Part shown: positions 51,211 to 60,851 of the stretch, one piece after another
Position numbering within the stretch: position 1 is the first letter of the stretch
Layout: the number at the start of each line of letters is the position of its first letter
From: Microbacterium mangrovi
Lineage (GTDB): Bacteria > Actinomycetota > Actinomycetes > Actinomycetales > Microbacteriaceae
DNA length: 64,000 nt
Assembly: GCF_000802305.1 (NCBI RefSeq)
Contig: NZ_JTDK01000014.1
Location: forward strand, 1 to 64,000
Direction: 5' to 3'
Translations under genes and position numbers: made by a program
The notes under the pieces: generated by a model
Databases searched by the model: none
Told to the model about the DNA's origin: nothing
What the model saw: only the letters and a program-made list of their open reading frames with translations

Positions 51211-51578
51211 CCACCCAGCTCGACCGGATCCAGGTCACGGGGATCCGTGCGTTCGGCTATCACGGCGTCTTCGCCGAGGAGCGTCGCGACGGGCAGGAGT
51301 TCCGCGCCGACGTCACGCTGTGGCTCGACACGCGTCCGGCCGCGGCATCCGACGACGTCGCCGACACCGTGCACTACGGCGAGGTGTCCGAGGCGGTCGC
51401 CGCCGTGCTCGGCGGTGAGCCGGTCGACCTCGTCGAGACGCTGAGTCAGCGCGTCGCGGACGCGGTGCTCGCCTTCGACGGCGTGCAGCGCGTCACGGTG
51501 ACCGTGCACAAGCCGGATGCCCCCATCACGGTGCCGTTCGACGACGTCACCATCACGATCACGCGGGACCGGGCGTGA
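51207..51578 (+). CDS. folB: Dihydroneopterin aldolase
   Basis: A 123-residue enzyme cleaving dihydroneopterin to hydroxymethyl-dihydropterin. IQVTGIRAFGYHGVFAEE has the substrate-binding Tyr-His-Gly, then VHYGEVSEAV and VDLVETLSQRVAD. The GTG start overlaps the folP stop (GTGA) with CAGGAGG upstream. Confidence 0.92.
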   Translation: MTTQLDRIQVTGIRAFGYHGVFAEERRDGQEFRADVTLWLDTRPAAASDDVADTVHYGEVSEAVAAVLGGEPVDLVETLSQRVADAVLAFDGVQRVTVTVHKPDAPITVPFDDVTITITRDRA

Positions 51579-52093
51579 ACCGGCGTCTCGCGCAGGGCTT
51601 TACACCGGCCGGTGTCTGGTCGGACGCCGTGGTCGCGATCGGCGCGAACCTCGGTGCGCGGGCCGAGACCATCGACGCGGCGATCGACGAGCTGCGGCAG
51701 CTGCCGCTGGTGGCAGCCGTCCGCGCCGCGCCGGTGATCGAGTCGGTCGCGGTCAAGCCGGACGGACCCGACGAGGATGCCCCCACCTACCTGAACACGG
51801 TCGCGCTGCTGCGCACGCGGATGGCGCCGTCGGTGCTGCTCTCGCACCTGCACCGCATCGAGGCGGAGCATGGCCGGGTGCGGGCCGAGCGCTGGGGCGA
51901 CCGCACCCTGGACCTCGACCTCATCGCGTACGGCGACGTGCGCTCGACCGATCCGCGGCTGACACTGCCGCATCCGCGCGCGGCGGAGCGGTCCTTCGTG
52001 CTCGACCCGTGGCTCGCCGTCGACGCGGACGCGGTGCTTCCCGGTCACGGGGCCGTGGCCGAGCTTTCGGCGGCTCTGGGAGCGACGTCGTGA
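51575..52093 (+). CDS. folK: Hydroxymethyldihydropterin pyrophosphokinase
   Basis: A 172-residue kinase. VVAIGANLGARAETI at about 20-34, TYLNTVALLRT, HRIEAEHGRVRAERWGDRTLDLDLIAYGDV (seen in parts) and LPHPRAAERSFVL carry the metal and pterin-binding residues. GTG at 51575 overlaps folB by GTGA. The N-terminus is about 15 residues longer than usual. Confidence 0.93.
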   Translation: MNRRLAQGFTPAGVWSDAVVAIGANLGARAETIDAAIDELRQLPLVAAVRAAPVIESVAVKPDGPDEDAPTYLNTVALLRTRMAPSVLLSHLHRIEAEHGRVRAERWGDRTLDLDLIAYGDVRSTDPRLTLPHPRAAERSFVLDPWLAVDADAVLPGHGAVAELSAALGATS

Positions 52094-52569
52094 AGCGCAC
52101 GGGTCCCGGCGTCCTCCTCGTCGCCGCGGTGATCGGACTCGTCGTCGGCTTCGGCGTCGACCAGCTTCTGGTGGCATCCGGCCGTCCCACGTTCACGCCG
52201 ATGATCACCCTGCCGGTGGTGCTGGTGGGCCTCGGGGTGATCGTGGTGGCACTCGCGATCCCGATCTACCGGGCATCGCGCGGCCACACCAAGGCGCCCA
52301 TCAACCCCTTCCGGGCGGTGCGCATCGCGATGCTCGCGAAGGCGTCGAGCATCGTCGGAGCGGCTCTCGGGGGTGCCGGCGTCGGGATGCTGCTGTACGT
52401 GCTGTCGCGGCCCACCGAGCACGACCCGTCCGTCGTGGGGATGCTGATCGCCACCGCCGTGTGCGGCGCGGTGCTCATCGTCGCCGGGCTCGTCGCCGAG
52501 CATCTGTGTACGATCCGCAAGGACGACGACGACCCGGAAGGGTCTGCCCCCGATGGAGGATCCGCGTGA
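52090..52569 (+). CDS. DUF3180 membrane protein
   Basis: A 159-residue integral membrane protein with four helices: VLLVAAVIGLVVGFGVDQLL, ITLPVVLVGLGVIVVALAI, IVGAALGGAGVGMLLYVL and IATAVCGAVLIVAGLVAEHL. It belongs to DUF3180, always near folK in actinobacteria, with no known function. Coupled to folK by GTGA; its acidic tail (KDDDDPEG) ends in the next start. Confidence 0.88.
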   Translation: MKRTGPGVLLVAAVIGLVVGFGVDQLLVASGRPTFTPMITLPVVLVGLGVIVVALAIPIYRASRGHTKAPINPFRAVRIAMLAKASSIVGAALGGAGVGMLLYVLSRPTEHDPSVVGMLIATAVCGAVLIVAGLVAEHLCTIRKDDDDPEGSAPDGGSA

Positions 52570-53276
52570 CCGACCCGGCCCCTGAGCAGCCCGTTCCCGC
52601 GACTGAGGCACCAGCGCAGCCGACGCCGCGGGTCCCGTCCGCGCCGGGCGCCGTGCCCGGGGCGGTCCCGGACCCGGCTCCCGGGTTTGCAGTGCCGGAC
52701 CCGGCGCCCGGGCCGCAGGCGCCGGCATCCGGTTCCGCGCAGGATGCCGTCCTCGATGCGCACACCTACGGCCGCGTGCTCGAACCGCGCAACGGCCACC
52801 GCCTGCCGCTCGGCGACGGCACCTGGCATCAGCTGTCGCGCAACTACGTCTGGGTGCGGCTCATCTCCCTCGGCATCATCATCGTCGTGGTGACGGTCGC
52901 GTTCATCGTCGGCACGCTGCTGCTGGCGACGTCGTGGCCCTGGATCGCGGGAGGCATCCTCCTTACGGGGTACGTGTGGGCGGCAGCCATCACGCCGCGC
53001 CAGGCTCGTGCGTACGCGTACCAGCTGCGCACCGACGACCTGGTGTTCCGCCGGGGCATCCTGTGGCAGCGTCAGGTCGCCGTGCCCTACGGGCGGATGC
53101 AGCTCGTGGACATCACTCACGGCCCCCTCGACCGCGCGTTCGGCATCGCCCAGCTGAAGCTGGTGACCGCGGCGGCATCCACCGGCGTGATGATTCCCGG
53201 ACTCACACAGGGGGCCGCCGAGCAGTTGCGCGACACGCTCGTCGAGGTCGCCGAAGCCCGCAGGACCGGGCTGTGA
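52566..53276 (+). CDS. PH-domain membrane protein (YdbS-like)
   Basis: A 236-residue protein. A Pro/Ala-rich cytoplasmic stretch (1-60), then two helices (LISLGIIIVVVTVAFIVGTLL; IAGGILLTGYVWAA), then a bacterial PH domain of the bPH2/DUF304 type: AYAYQLRTDDLVFRRGILW, VPYGRMQLVDITHGPLDRAFG and LVTAAASTG. It works with the next gene, also bPH2, in an unknown membrane function. Coupled by GTGA on both sides. Confidence 0.88.
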   Translation: MTDPAPEQPVPATEAPAQPTPRVPSAPGAVPGAVPDPAPGFAVPDPAPGPQAPASGSAQDAVLDAHTYGRVLEPRNGHRLPLGDGTWHQLSRNYVWVRLISLGIIIVVVTVAFIVGTLLLATSWPWIAGGILLTGYVWAAAITPRQARAYAYQLRTDDLVFRRGILWQRQVAVPYGRMQLVDITHGPLDRAFGIAQLKLVTAAASTGVMIPGLTQGAAEQLRDTLVEVAEARRTGL

Positions 53277-54937
53277 CCGACGCCCCCGCTCCGTACGGCG
53301 GGCCGTCCATGCCCCCGCCGCAGGGGCCGAGCGTGCCGGGCCCCTCGCCCGCGCCGCCGTCGACGCCCGGCGGATTCCGATCGCCGCTGAGCGACGGCGA
53401 GTGGCACCGGATGCACCCCCTCACCCCGCTGCTGCGCGGCGGGCTGGTGCTCGTGGTCGTGGCGGGTCTCATCATCTCGAACCTCCGCGAGCGGATCGCG
53501 GACTTCTTCATCTCGTCGACGGTGCCCGGCGCCGACGGCTTCCAGGGGCAGCCGGGCGACCCCATCGACTTCGTGCTGCAGCACAACCTGGTGCTCGTGG
53601 CCCTCCTGGTGCTCGCAGGGCTGCTGCTCGTGCTGGTGGGACTCTTCTACCTGTCGTGGCGCTTCCACACCTTCCGGATCACCGGCGACGACGTCGAGGT
53701 GCGGCAGGGTGTGCTCTTCCGCAGCCAGCGCCGCGCTCCGCTGGACCGGGTGCAGGGCGTGAACCTCACACGCCCGCTCATCGCGCGCCTGTGCGGCATG
53801 GCCAAGCTCGACGTGCTCGGGGCCGGATCCGACACCAACGTCAAGCTGGAATACCTGTCGACGAAGACCGCCGAGGCGGTGCGAGCCGACATCCTGCGCC
53901 TGGCCTCCGGACGGAAGCTCGCCGAGGCGGTCGCCGCCGGCCGCGTGCCCGGGATGCCGCGCCCGGGGCGCGTCGCCCAGGCGACCACGATGGTCACCGA
54001 CGCCGTCACGGGGATGGTGCTCGGCGCCGAGGTGCCGGTGGAGCCGGCATCCGTCGTCGAGATCCCGATGCTGCGCCTGCTGATGTCGCACGTGTTCAGC
54101 CAGGCGACGCTGTGGCTGCTCGTGCTGATCGGGCTCATTGCCTGGGGGTCGTGGCAGACCACGCCCGTGCTGCTGCTGTCGGTGATCCCGGCGGTGATCG
54201 GTATCGGCACGTACTGGGTGCGCACCCTCAGCAAGAAGTTCCGCTATTCGATCGCCCCCACTCCGGACGGCGTGCGCATCACCTACGGCCTGTTCACGAC
54301 GATCACCGAGATCCTGCCGCCGGGGCGCGTGCACGCCGTCGAACTGTCGCAGCCGCTGCTGTGGCGTCCGGCCGGATGGTGGGTGGTGCGCGTCAACCGG
54401 CTCGCGGGCAGGTCGTCGAGCAGTCGCGAATCCGATCAGGCCGCCGACGCGCTGCCGGTCGGCGACCGCGCGGATGCCGAACGGGTCATGCGCCTTCTTC
54501 TTCCCGGTCTCGCCGAGGACGCCTGGTCGCTCGTGTTCGACCGCGGCGTTCTCGCCCGTCCGGGCAACGGCGAGGACGCGTTCACGACCACGCCCAAGCG
54601 GGCCTGGATCCTGCGTCCGCTGTCGTGGCGGCGCAACGGGTTCGTACTCACCGACCACGTGCTGATCATGCGCAGGGGTTTCATCTGGCGAAAGCTCGTC
54701 GTGGTGCCGCTGGCCCGGCTGCAGTCGTTCGGCATCGAACAGGGACCGCTCGACCGGGCACTCGGCGTCGCCGAGGTCCATGCGCACACCATCACCGGCC
54801 GGGTCTCCGGGCGGCTCGGCGCGATCGACCGCGACGCGGTGGTGGGCCTGTTCGCCGAGGCCGCTGCGGGCGCCGTGCGGGCCGGAGCAGGAGACCGCAG
54901 CCACCGGTGGGCGGACGGGGTTCCCGACGCGGGCTGA
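53273..54937 (+). CDS. PH-domain membrane protein with repeated bPH2 domains (YdbT-like)
   Basis: A 554-residue protein. A Pro-rich start, two helices (about 50-70 and 100-125), a bPH2 domain (VEVRQGVLFRSQRRAPLDRV), a second helix pair near 275-315, another bPH2-like part (VRITYGLFTTITEILPPGRV) and a third (LIMRRGFIWRKLVVVPLARL). This is the YdbT pattern. It ends the folate-linked operon. Function unknown. Confidence 0.88.
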   Translation: MTDAPAPYGGPSMPPPQGPSVPGPSPAPPSTPGGFRSPLSDGEWHRMHPLTPLLRGGLVLVVVAGLIISNLRERIADFFISSTVPGADGFQGQPGDPIDFVLQHNLVLVALLVLAGLLLVLVGLFYLSWRFHTFRITGDDVEVRQGVLFRSQRRAPLDRVQGVNLTRPLIARLCGMAKLDVLGAGSDTNVKLEYLSTKTAEAVRADILRLASGRKLAEAVAAGRVPGMPRPGRVAQATTMVTDAVTGMVLGAEVPVEPASVVEIPMLRLLMSHVFSQATLWLLVLIGLIAWGSWQTTPVLLLSVIPAVIGIGTYWVRTLSKKFRYSIAPTPDGVRITYGLFTTITEILPPGRVHAVELSQPLLWRPAGWWVVRVNRLAGRSSSSRESDQAADALPVGDRADAERVMRLLLPGLAEDAWSLVFDRGVLARPGNGEDAFTTTPKRAWILRPLSWRRNGFVLTDHVLIMRRGFIWRKLVVVPLARLQSFGIEQGPLDRALGVAEVHAHTITGRVSGRLGAIDRDAVVGLFAEAAAGAVRAGAGDRSHRWADGVPDAG

Positions 54938-55084
54938 CGAGCGTAGCCTGAGCCCGTGGAGCCGTGTGGACGGCACCGCACGCACCCGGATCGTCGGCGG
55001 ACCCGAACCTGCTTCGCCCCCGTGTGCGCCCGGGCATCCTGGTCGTCCTTCGAACCGCGACTCCCTCTGGGGAAGGAGCGGACC

Positions 55085-55336
55085 ATGCCGCTGTACATGG
55101 ATGTCCACAACCTCGGCGAGTCGGTCACTCTGGATGCCGTCGCCCAGGCGCACGCCGCCGACCTGCAGCACCAGGACGCGCACGACGTGCACTACCTGAA
55201 GTACTGGGTCGACGAATCCGAGGGGCGGGTCTTCTGCCTCGTCGACGCGCCCACTCCCGACGCGGCGGTCACCGTGCACCGCGAGGCCCATGGGCTCGTC
55301 CCCGACGAGATCCATGAGGTGAAGGAAGGGGCCTGA
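55085..55336 (+). CDS. DUF4242/SCO4226-type small protein
   Basis: An 83-residue ferredoxin-like fold protein: MPLYMDVHNLGESVTLDAVA, then HDVHYLKYWVDESEGRVFCLVD and VHREAHGLVPDEIHEV. The group includes the Streptomyces nickel-binding protein SCO4226. His and Cys residues (VHYL, FCLV, REAHG) could bind metal. GGAAGGAG lies about ten bases before the ATG. It stands alone. Confidence 0.8.
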   Translation: MPLYMDVHNLGESVTLDAVAQAHAADLQHQDAHDVHYLKYWVDESEGRVFCLVDAPTPDAAVTVHREAHGLVPDEIHEVKEGA

Positions 55337-55411
55337 CGGGTGTCCTGACCGGGCGGCGGCGGCGAGACGCCGCCCCGGGCCACGTGCGGAGGCGTCGGTT
55401 AGCATCGACGG

Positions 55412-56116
55412 ATGACTCGTGACGGACGCCTGGGTGTCGGCATCATCGGCGCAGGACGCGTCGGCCCGGTGATCGGCGCGGCCCTGGCCGGAGCCGGACA
55501 CGCGGTGACCGGCATCACCCACGGATCCGACGACGAGCGGGTGGAGTCGGTGCTTCCCGGGGTTCCCTTCCTCGACGCACCCGAGGTGGTGCGCCGCAGC
55601 GAGCTGGTGGTGCTCGCGGTGCCGCACGATCAGCTGCCCGGCCTGGTCTCCGGCCTGGCCGAGGTGGGCGCGTGGCAGATGGGGCAGATCGTCATGCACG
55701 TCGACCCGGGCTACGGCCTCGACGTTCTCACTCCGGCGGCCGGTCAGGGCGCGCTGCCGGTCGCCGTGCATCCCGCGATCGCGTTCACCGGCACGTCGAT
55801 GGATCTGCGGATCCTCCGGGACGCGTACGCGGCCGTCACCGCCCCCGCCGTCGTGCTCCCGATCGCCCAGGCGCTCGCCGTCGAACTCGGCTGCGAGCCG
55901 GTGGTCGTCGCCGACGCCGACCGTGCCGCCTACGGAGAGGCGATCGCGACGGCGACGCAGTTCTCCAAGTCGATCGTGCAGCAGGCTGTCGGCGGCCTGC
56001 GGGATGCCGGCATCCCCTCTCCGGGCGCGTATCTGTCGACTCTTGTGCACGCGACGGTCGACCACGCGCTGCGCGATGCCGACCCCGACACCGAGACGAC
56101 TCTGGGCCTCGGCTGA
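55412..56116 (+). CDS. Rossmann-fold DUF2520-type protein
   Basis: A 234-residue protein with an NAD(P)-binding start (GVGIIGAGRVGPVIGAALAG, GxGxxG at about 11-16), SELVVLAVPHDQLPGL and a helical C-terminal half ending LSTLVHATVDHALRDAD. It matches the 'Rossmann-like and DUF2520' proteins commonly next to panC in actinobacteria. No panC is present here; lysS follows directly. The substrate is unknown. Confidence 0.85.
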   Translation: MTRDGRLGVGIIGAGRVGPVIGAALAGAGHAVTGITHGSDDERVESVLPGVPFLDAPEVVRRSELVVLAVPHDQLPGLVSGLAEVGAWQMGQIVMHVDPGYGLDVLTPAAGQGALPVAVHPAIAFTGTSMDLRILRDAYAAVTAPAVVLPIAQALAVELGCEPVVVADADRAAYGEAIATATQFSKSIVQQAVGGLRDAGIPSPGAYLSTLVHATVDHALRDADPDTETTLGLG

Positions 56117-56224
56117 CCTTCGGTCCCTCGGGCATCCTCGCCCGTGGAGCCAGGCCCTGATCGCTCTCCAGGAACCACGGATGCCGCCCCGATAAGCTGG
56201 ACGGCGACTTTCCCGAGGAGCCTG

Positions 56225-57745
56225 ATGACCGACACCACTGCCGCCGCCCCCGCCGAGACGCCCGAAGAGGACGTCATCGAGCAGAAGGCGGTACGCCTGG
56301 CCAAGCGCGACCGGCTCATCGCCGAACGGGCGGATGCGTCCGGCGGCGCGTACCCCGTCGCCGTGCCGGTCACCGACACGATCCCCGCCGTGCGGGAGCG
56401 CTACGCCCACCTCGAGGCGGGCGAAGAGACCGGCGACGTCGTCTCGATCGCCGGCCGCGTGGTGTTCAGCCGCAACACCGGCAAGCTCTGCTTCGCCGCG
56501 TTGCAGGCGGGCGACGGCAGCCGCATCCAGGCGATGGTGTCGCTCGCGGCCGTCGGCGAGGAGTCGCTGCAGCGCTGGAAGGAGCTCGTCGACCTCGGCG
56601 ACCACGTCTCGGTGACGGGCGAGGTGATCTCGAGCCGCCGCGGCGAGCTGTCGGTCATGGTCTCGGACTGGGCGATCGCGTCGAAGGCGCTGCTGCCGCT
56701 GCCGAACCTGTACTCGGAGCTCAGCGAGGAGGCCCGGGTGCGCAGCCGCTACCTCGACCTCATCGCGCGCGAGCAGGCCCGCAGCACCGTGCGCGCCCGT
56801 GCCAAGGTCAACGCGAGCCTGCGTGCCACGTTCGCCGAACGCGACTTCATCGAGATCGAGACGCCGATGCTGCAGGTGCAGCCCGGCGGCGCCGCCGCGC
56901 GGCCGTTCGTGACGCATTCGAACGCCTTCGACGCCGAGCTGTACCTTCGCATCGCGCCCGAGCTCTACCTCAAGCGCGCCGTCGTCGGCGGCATCGACCG
57001 GACGTTCGAGATCAATCGCAACTTCCGCAACGAGGGCGCCGACTCCACGCACAGCCCCGAGTTCGCGATGCTCGAGGCCTACCAGGCCTACACCGACTAC
57101 AACGGCATCGCCGACCTCACCCAGGCACTCGTGCAGAACGCGGCGATCGCCGTCTCCGGTTCGACCGAGGTCACCTGGGCCGACGGCACCGTGTACGACC
57201 TGGGCGGTCAGTGGGACCGCATCTCGATGTACGACTCGCTGTCGGAGGCCGCCGGGGTGACGATCACCCCGCAGACCGGCATCCCCGAACTCGAGGCCCT
57301 CGCGGCCGCGAACGACGTGGACGCCCCGGCCCACCCCACCCACGGCAAGTGGGTCGAAGAGCTCTGGGAGCACTTCGTCAAGGGCGGGCTCACGCGCCCG
57401 ACGTTCGTCATGGACTTCCCGGTCGACACCAGCCCGCTGGTGCGCGATCACCGTTCGATCCCCGGCGTCGTGGAGAAGTGGGACCTGTACGTGCGCGGCT
57501 TCGAGCTGGCCACCGGATACTCGGAGCTCATCGACCCCGTCATCCAGCGCGAGCGCTTCGTCGAGCAGGCCAAGCTCGCCGACCGCGGCGACGACGAGGC
57601 CATGCGCATCGACGAGGAGTTCCTGCGCGCCATGGAGCACGGTCTTCCGCCGATGGGCGGCATGGGCATGGGCATCGACCGGCTGATCATGGCGATCACC
57701 GGACTCGGCATCCGCGAGACGATCCTCTTCCCGCTCGTCAAGTAG
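56225..57745 (+). CDS. lysS: Lysyl-tRNA synthetase, class II
   Basis: A 506-residue enzyme charging tRNA-Lys. An OB-fold anticodon domain (about 60-165) precedes the catalytic core with motif 1 (ATFAERDFIEIETPML), motif 2 (FEINRNFRNEGADSTHSPEF) and motif 3 (GMGMGIDRLIMAITG). ATG at 56225 follows GAGGAGCC. Full length for bacteria. Confidence 0.95.
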   Translation: MTDTTAAAPAETPEEDVIEQKAVRLAKRDRLIAERADASGGAYPVAVPVTDTIPAVRERYAHLEAGEETGDVVSIAGRVVFSRNTGKLCFAALQAGDGSRIQAMVSLAAVGEESLQRWKELVDLGDHVSVTGEVISSRRGELSVMVSDWAIASKALLPLPNLYSELSEEARVRSRYLDLIAREQARSTVRARAKVNASLRATFAERDFIEIETPMLQVQPGGAAARPFVTHSNAFDAELYLRIAPELYLKRAVVGGIDRTFEINRNFRNEGADSTHSPEFAMLEAYQAYTDYNGIADLTQALVQNAAIAVSGSTEVTWADGTVYDLGGQWDRISMYDSLSEAAGVTITPQTGIPELEALAAANDVDAPAHPTHGKWVEELWEHFVKGGLTRPTFVMDFPVDTSPLVRDHRSIPGVVEKWDLYVRGFELATGYSELIDPVIQRERFVEQAKLADRGDDEAMRIDEEFLRAMEHGLPPMGGMGMGIDRLIMAITGLGIRETILFPLVK

Positions 57746-57767
57746 CCCGCGCGCGGGCGGATCGAGC

Positions 57768-58949
57768 TCACGCCGCGGCATGCTGGAACGCCCAATCGGG
57801 CAGGTGGGCCGTGGTCACGAAAGCGAGCACGATCTCGGCGAGACCGGCATCCGCATCGATCGCGGTGGCCTGGGCGGCGTAGTCGGCCGCGACGGTCGAT
57901 CGTCCCTGCGCCCACGCCAGCCACGCGCAGAGGCCGAGCACGGCGGCACGCCGGGTGCCGGTCGTGAGCGCGGCGCATTCGCGCGCGACGGCGAGTCCCG
58001 CGGCGAGGCGGTCGGGGTCTGGCGTCGGGCCGTCGCCCCACACCCGCGCGCCCAGGTCTTCGGGGTAGGGGGCGCCGGTCTCCCAGTGCAGCTGGGCGGC
58101 GAGGGCGGCATCGCCGTCTCGCATGGACCCCGACCACTGCAACAGGGCGATGTCGCGCACCGCGGGCCGCGACAGGCACAGCGCCGCCCGCGCCGCCTCG
58201 AACGGCGGCAGGGAGGCGGCATCCCGCACGAGCAGGTCTTCGAGGAACTCCGGGATGTCGTCGAGCGCCGTCAGCGTCTCGAGCGCGCGCGGATCGGCGC
58301 GCGCGGCCGGCTCGGCCCGCCCCGCGGGCTCGGTCGTCGGGGCCGGAACGACGGCGGCGGTGAGCGCGTCCAGGGCCGCCGCGACGTCGGCGAGACGCGT
58401 CGGGTCCACCACGGGCAGGTCGGCGCCGGCATGCTGGTCGCCCGGCGCCACCGGCGGCAGCGCACCGGCCGTGTCGGCGGACTCGATCAGGTCGAGCGGG
58501 TGCCCCGCCTCGGGGTGATCGGCCTCGAGGAACGACGCCCAGCCGGTGGATGCCACGCACAGGGCGTCGCGCAGCTCGATGCCGCAGGCATCCGCCCGGC
58601 GCGCCACGGCCCGCGCCAGCTGCTCCCGCGGGAGTCGGCCCCGCGCGATGGGCTCGTCGGTGTACACCACCACCGCCACGGCGTCGGCGTCCGCGAGACG
58701 GCACACCATGCCGATCGCCGTCGCGGCGATCCGGTCGACGGCGTCGGCCGGCGATTCGAGCAGGACGACGGGGCGCGTGGCATCCTCATCGGCAGCACTC
58801 GCGTGCTCGAGGTCGAGCCGCACCGCGCCCAGGGACCGGCGACCGGCGAACGGAACGAGTACGACCGATTCGCTCGGATGGAATCCGAGGAGGTGCGGGA
58901 CGAGCCCGAGGAACTGTGCGGCATCGGTCGCTGTGATGATCGTCGTCAT
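57768..58949 (-). CDS. DUF4192 protein
   Basis: A 393-residue actinobacterial protein: FLGLVPHLLGFHPSESVVLV near the start, LADADAVAVVVYTDEP, LCVASTGWASFL and the C-terminal helical repeats with RRAAVLGLCAWLAWAQGRST are typical of DUF4192. Function unknown. The Ala/Pro linker (VPAPTTEPAGRAEPAARAD) separates two halves. It converges on lysS and is divergent from the 59073 gene. Confidence 0.85.
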   Translation of the reverse strand: MTTIITATDAAQFLGLVPHLLGFHPSESVVLVPFAGRRSLGAVRLDLEHASAADEDATRPVVLLESPADAVDRIAATAIGMVCRLADADAVAVVVYTDEPIARGRLPREQLARAVARRADACGIELRDALCVASTGWASFLEADHPEAGHPLDLIESADTAGALPPVAPGDQHAGADLPVVDPTRLADVAAALDALTAAVVPAPTTEPAGRAEPAARADPRALETLTALDDIPEFLEDLLVRDAASLPPFEAARAALCLSRPAVRDIALLQWSGSMRDGDAALAAQLHWETGAPYPEDLGARVWGDGPTPDPDRLAAGLAVARECAALTTGTRRAAVLGLCAWLAWAQGRSTVAADYAAQATAIDADAGLAEIVLAFVTTAHLPDWAFQHAAA

Positions 58950-59072
58950 GCATCGACCGTGCGTCGCCGCACCGCCCCTCGGCAACGCCGCCCCGGCCGG
59001 CTGTGGACGGCTTCTCGTCGGTGCGGTGCGCGCACTGCCTGTTGACAGGGAATGACCGCGTAAACTGGGGGT

Positions 59073-59258
59073 ATGCAAGCATGGTCGGGAATCATCTGGG
59101 CACTGGCTCCGACCCTGATCGTGCTCACGCTCTTCTTCTTCATCCTGCGCGCGGTGGTCCGATCCGACCGCAACGAGCGCAAGGCCTACGCGAAGGTCGA
59201 GGCCGAAGAGCGAGCCAAGCGGGGCCTGCCGCCCAAGACGCCGACCGCAGCTGGTTGA
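59073..59258 (+). CDS. Small single-pass membrane protein
   Basis: A 61-residue protein: one helix (IWALAPTLIVLTLFFFILRA) followed by a charged helix (SDRNERKAYAKVEAEERAKR). Common beside cardiolipin synthase in Microbacteriaceae, function unknown. Its stop overlaps the cls start by one base (TGATG), so translation is coupled. A promoter-like TTGACA, N17, TAAACT lies at 59042-59070; with start at 59073 the message is nearly leaderless. Confidence 0.8.
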   Translation: MQAWSGIIWALAPTLIVLTLFFFILRAVVRSDRNERKAYAKVEAEERAKRGLPPKTPTAAG

Positions 59259-60715
59259 TGGCGATCTTCGAGACGTGGTGGCCGTACGCGATCATCATGA
59301 TCGACATCTCCATCCGTATCGCGGCGATCATCATCGTGCCCCGCAACCGGCGCCCCGCCGCAGCCACCGCCTGGCTTCTCGCCATCTACTTCATCCCTTT
59401 CATCGGGGTGCTGCTGTTCCTGCTGATCGGCAACCCGCGGCTGCCGCGCAAGCGCCGCCGCAAGCAGGAGGCGATCAACCAGTCCATCCGCGAAGCCAGT
59501 GCCCACCTCGACTTCGGGACGCTGCGCCCCAATGCGCCGCAGTGGTTCCAGGCGCTGGTCACCCTCAACCGCAACCTCGGCGCGATGCCGCTGTCCGGCG
59601 ACAACTCCGCCCACCTGATCCCCGACTATCAGCAGAGCCTCGACACCATGGCCGCCGCCATCCGCGGCTCCAAGAAGTACGTCCACCTGGAGTTCTACAT
59701 CCTGCAGCTGGACGACTCGACCTGCGGCATCTTCGATGCGATGGAGGATGCCATCTCCCGTGGTGTCGTGGTGCGCGTGCTGCTGGACCACTGGGCGAAC
59801 CGCGGCAAGCCGAACTACCGGCGCACGTTGAAGCGACTGACGGCGATGGGAGCGAAATGGCGGCTGATGCTTCCCGTGCAGCCGTTCCGCGGCCGGTACC
59901 AGCGGCCCGACCTCCGCAACCACCGCAAGCTCCTCGTTGTCGACGGCGCCGTGGCGTTCATGGGGTCGCAGAACATCACCGATTCCACGTACAACCTGCG
60001 CAAGAACATCCGCCGCGGACTCCACTGGGTCGACCTCATGGTGCGGCTGCAGGGGCGGGTCGTGGCATCCGTCAACGCCGTGTTCCTGTCCGACTGGTAC
60101 AGCGAGACCGACGAGTCGCTCGCCGACGAGATCGACGTGTTCGCGGCCGAGCACGCGCCCGGTGATCTCGACTGCCAGATCGTGCCGTCCGGGCCGGGAT
60201 TCCGGTTCGAGAACAACCTGCAGCTGTTCGCGAGCCTGCTCTACTCGGCACAGCGCAAGATCATCATGGTCAGCCCCTACTTCGTGCCCGACGAGGGGCT
60301 GCTGCTCGCGGTGACCACGGCGTGCAACCGCGGGCTGCAGGTGGAGCTGTTCGTGTCGGAGGAGGGCGACCAGGCGATCGTCTACCACGCGCAGCGCAGC
60401 TACTACGAGCACCTGCTGAAGGCGGGCGTGCGCATCTGGATGTACCAGAAGCCCTACATCCTGCACACCAAGAGCCTCACCATCGATGACGAGGTCGCCA
60501 TCATCGGATCCAGCAACATGGACATGCGCTCGTTCGGTCTGAATCTCGAGATCTCGATGCTGGTGCGCGGCGAGGAGTTCGTGCGCGAGGTGCGCGAGGT
60601 CGAGGACATGTACCGCGGACAGTCCCGCGAGCTCACCCTCGAGGAGTGGCAGCAGCAGCCCCTGCGTTCCACCGTGCTCGACAACCTCGCCCGGCTCACC
60701 TCGGCTCTTCAGTAG
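59258..60715 (+). CDS. cls: Cardiolipin synthase (PLD type)
   Basis: A 485-residue membrane enzyme making cardiolipin from phosphatidylglycerol. Two N-terminal helices (YAIIMIDISIRIAAIIIV; AWLLAIYFIPFIGVLLFLLI). Two phospholipase D motifs: NHRKLLVVDGAVAFMGSQNI and HTKSLTIDDEVAIIGSSNMD, each with HxKx4D. Length and layout are normal. Confidence 0.93.
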   Translation: MAIFETWWPYAIIMIDISIRIAAIIIVPRNRRPAAATAWLLAIYFIPFIGVLLFLLIGNPRLPRKRRRKQEAINQSIREASAHLDFGTLRPNAPQWFQALVTLNRNLGAMPLSGDNSAHLIPDYQQSLDTMAAAIRGSKKYVHLEFYILQLDDSTCGIFDAMEDAISRGVVVRVLLDHWANRGKPNYRRTLKRLTAMGAKWRLMLPVQPFRGRYQRPDLRNHRKLLVVDGAVAFMGSQNITDSTYNLRKNIRRGLHWVDLMVRLQGRVVASVNAVFLSDWYSETDESLADEIDVFAAEHAPGDLDCQIVPSGPGFRFENNLQLFASLLYSAQRKIIMVSPYFVPDEGLLLAVTTACNRGLQVELFVSEEGDQAIVYHAQRSYYEHLLKAGVRIWMYQKPYILHTKSLTIDDEVAIIGSSNMDMRSFGLNLEISMLVRGEEFVREVREVEDMYRGQSRELTLEEWQQQPLRSTVLDNLARLTSALQ

Positions 60716-60851
60716 GCGGTCAGGTCCGCGGCATCCCGCTTGCACGGGACATCCAGACACCGGGCGTACCTTCGGTCCCGACCGCGCCGTCGCCCCTCCC
60801 AGGCGACGCCCCCGAAGCCGGCGCGGCCGCGACCCGATTCAGGATGATTGC

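Noticed and set aside
53117..57781. A 1554-codon open frame on the minus strand
   Set aside because: It lies antisense to two PH-domain genes, lysS and others, has low-complexity His/Arg/Asp composition and no family match. It is a by-product of high GC.
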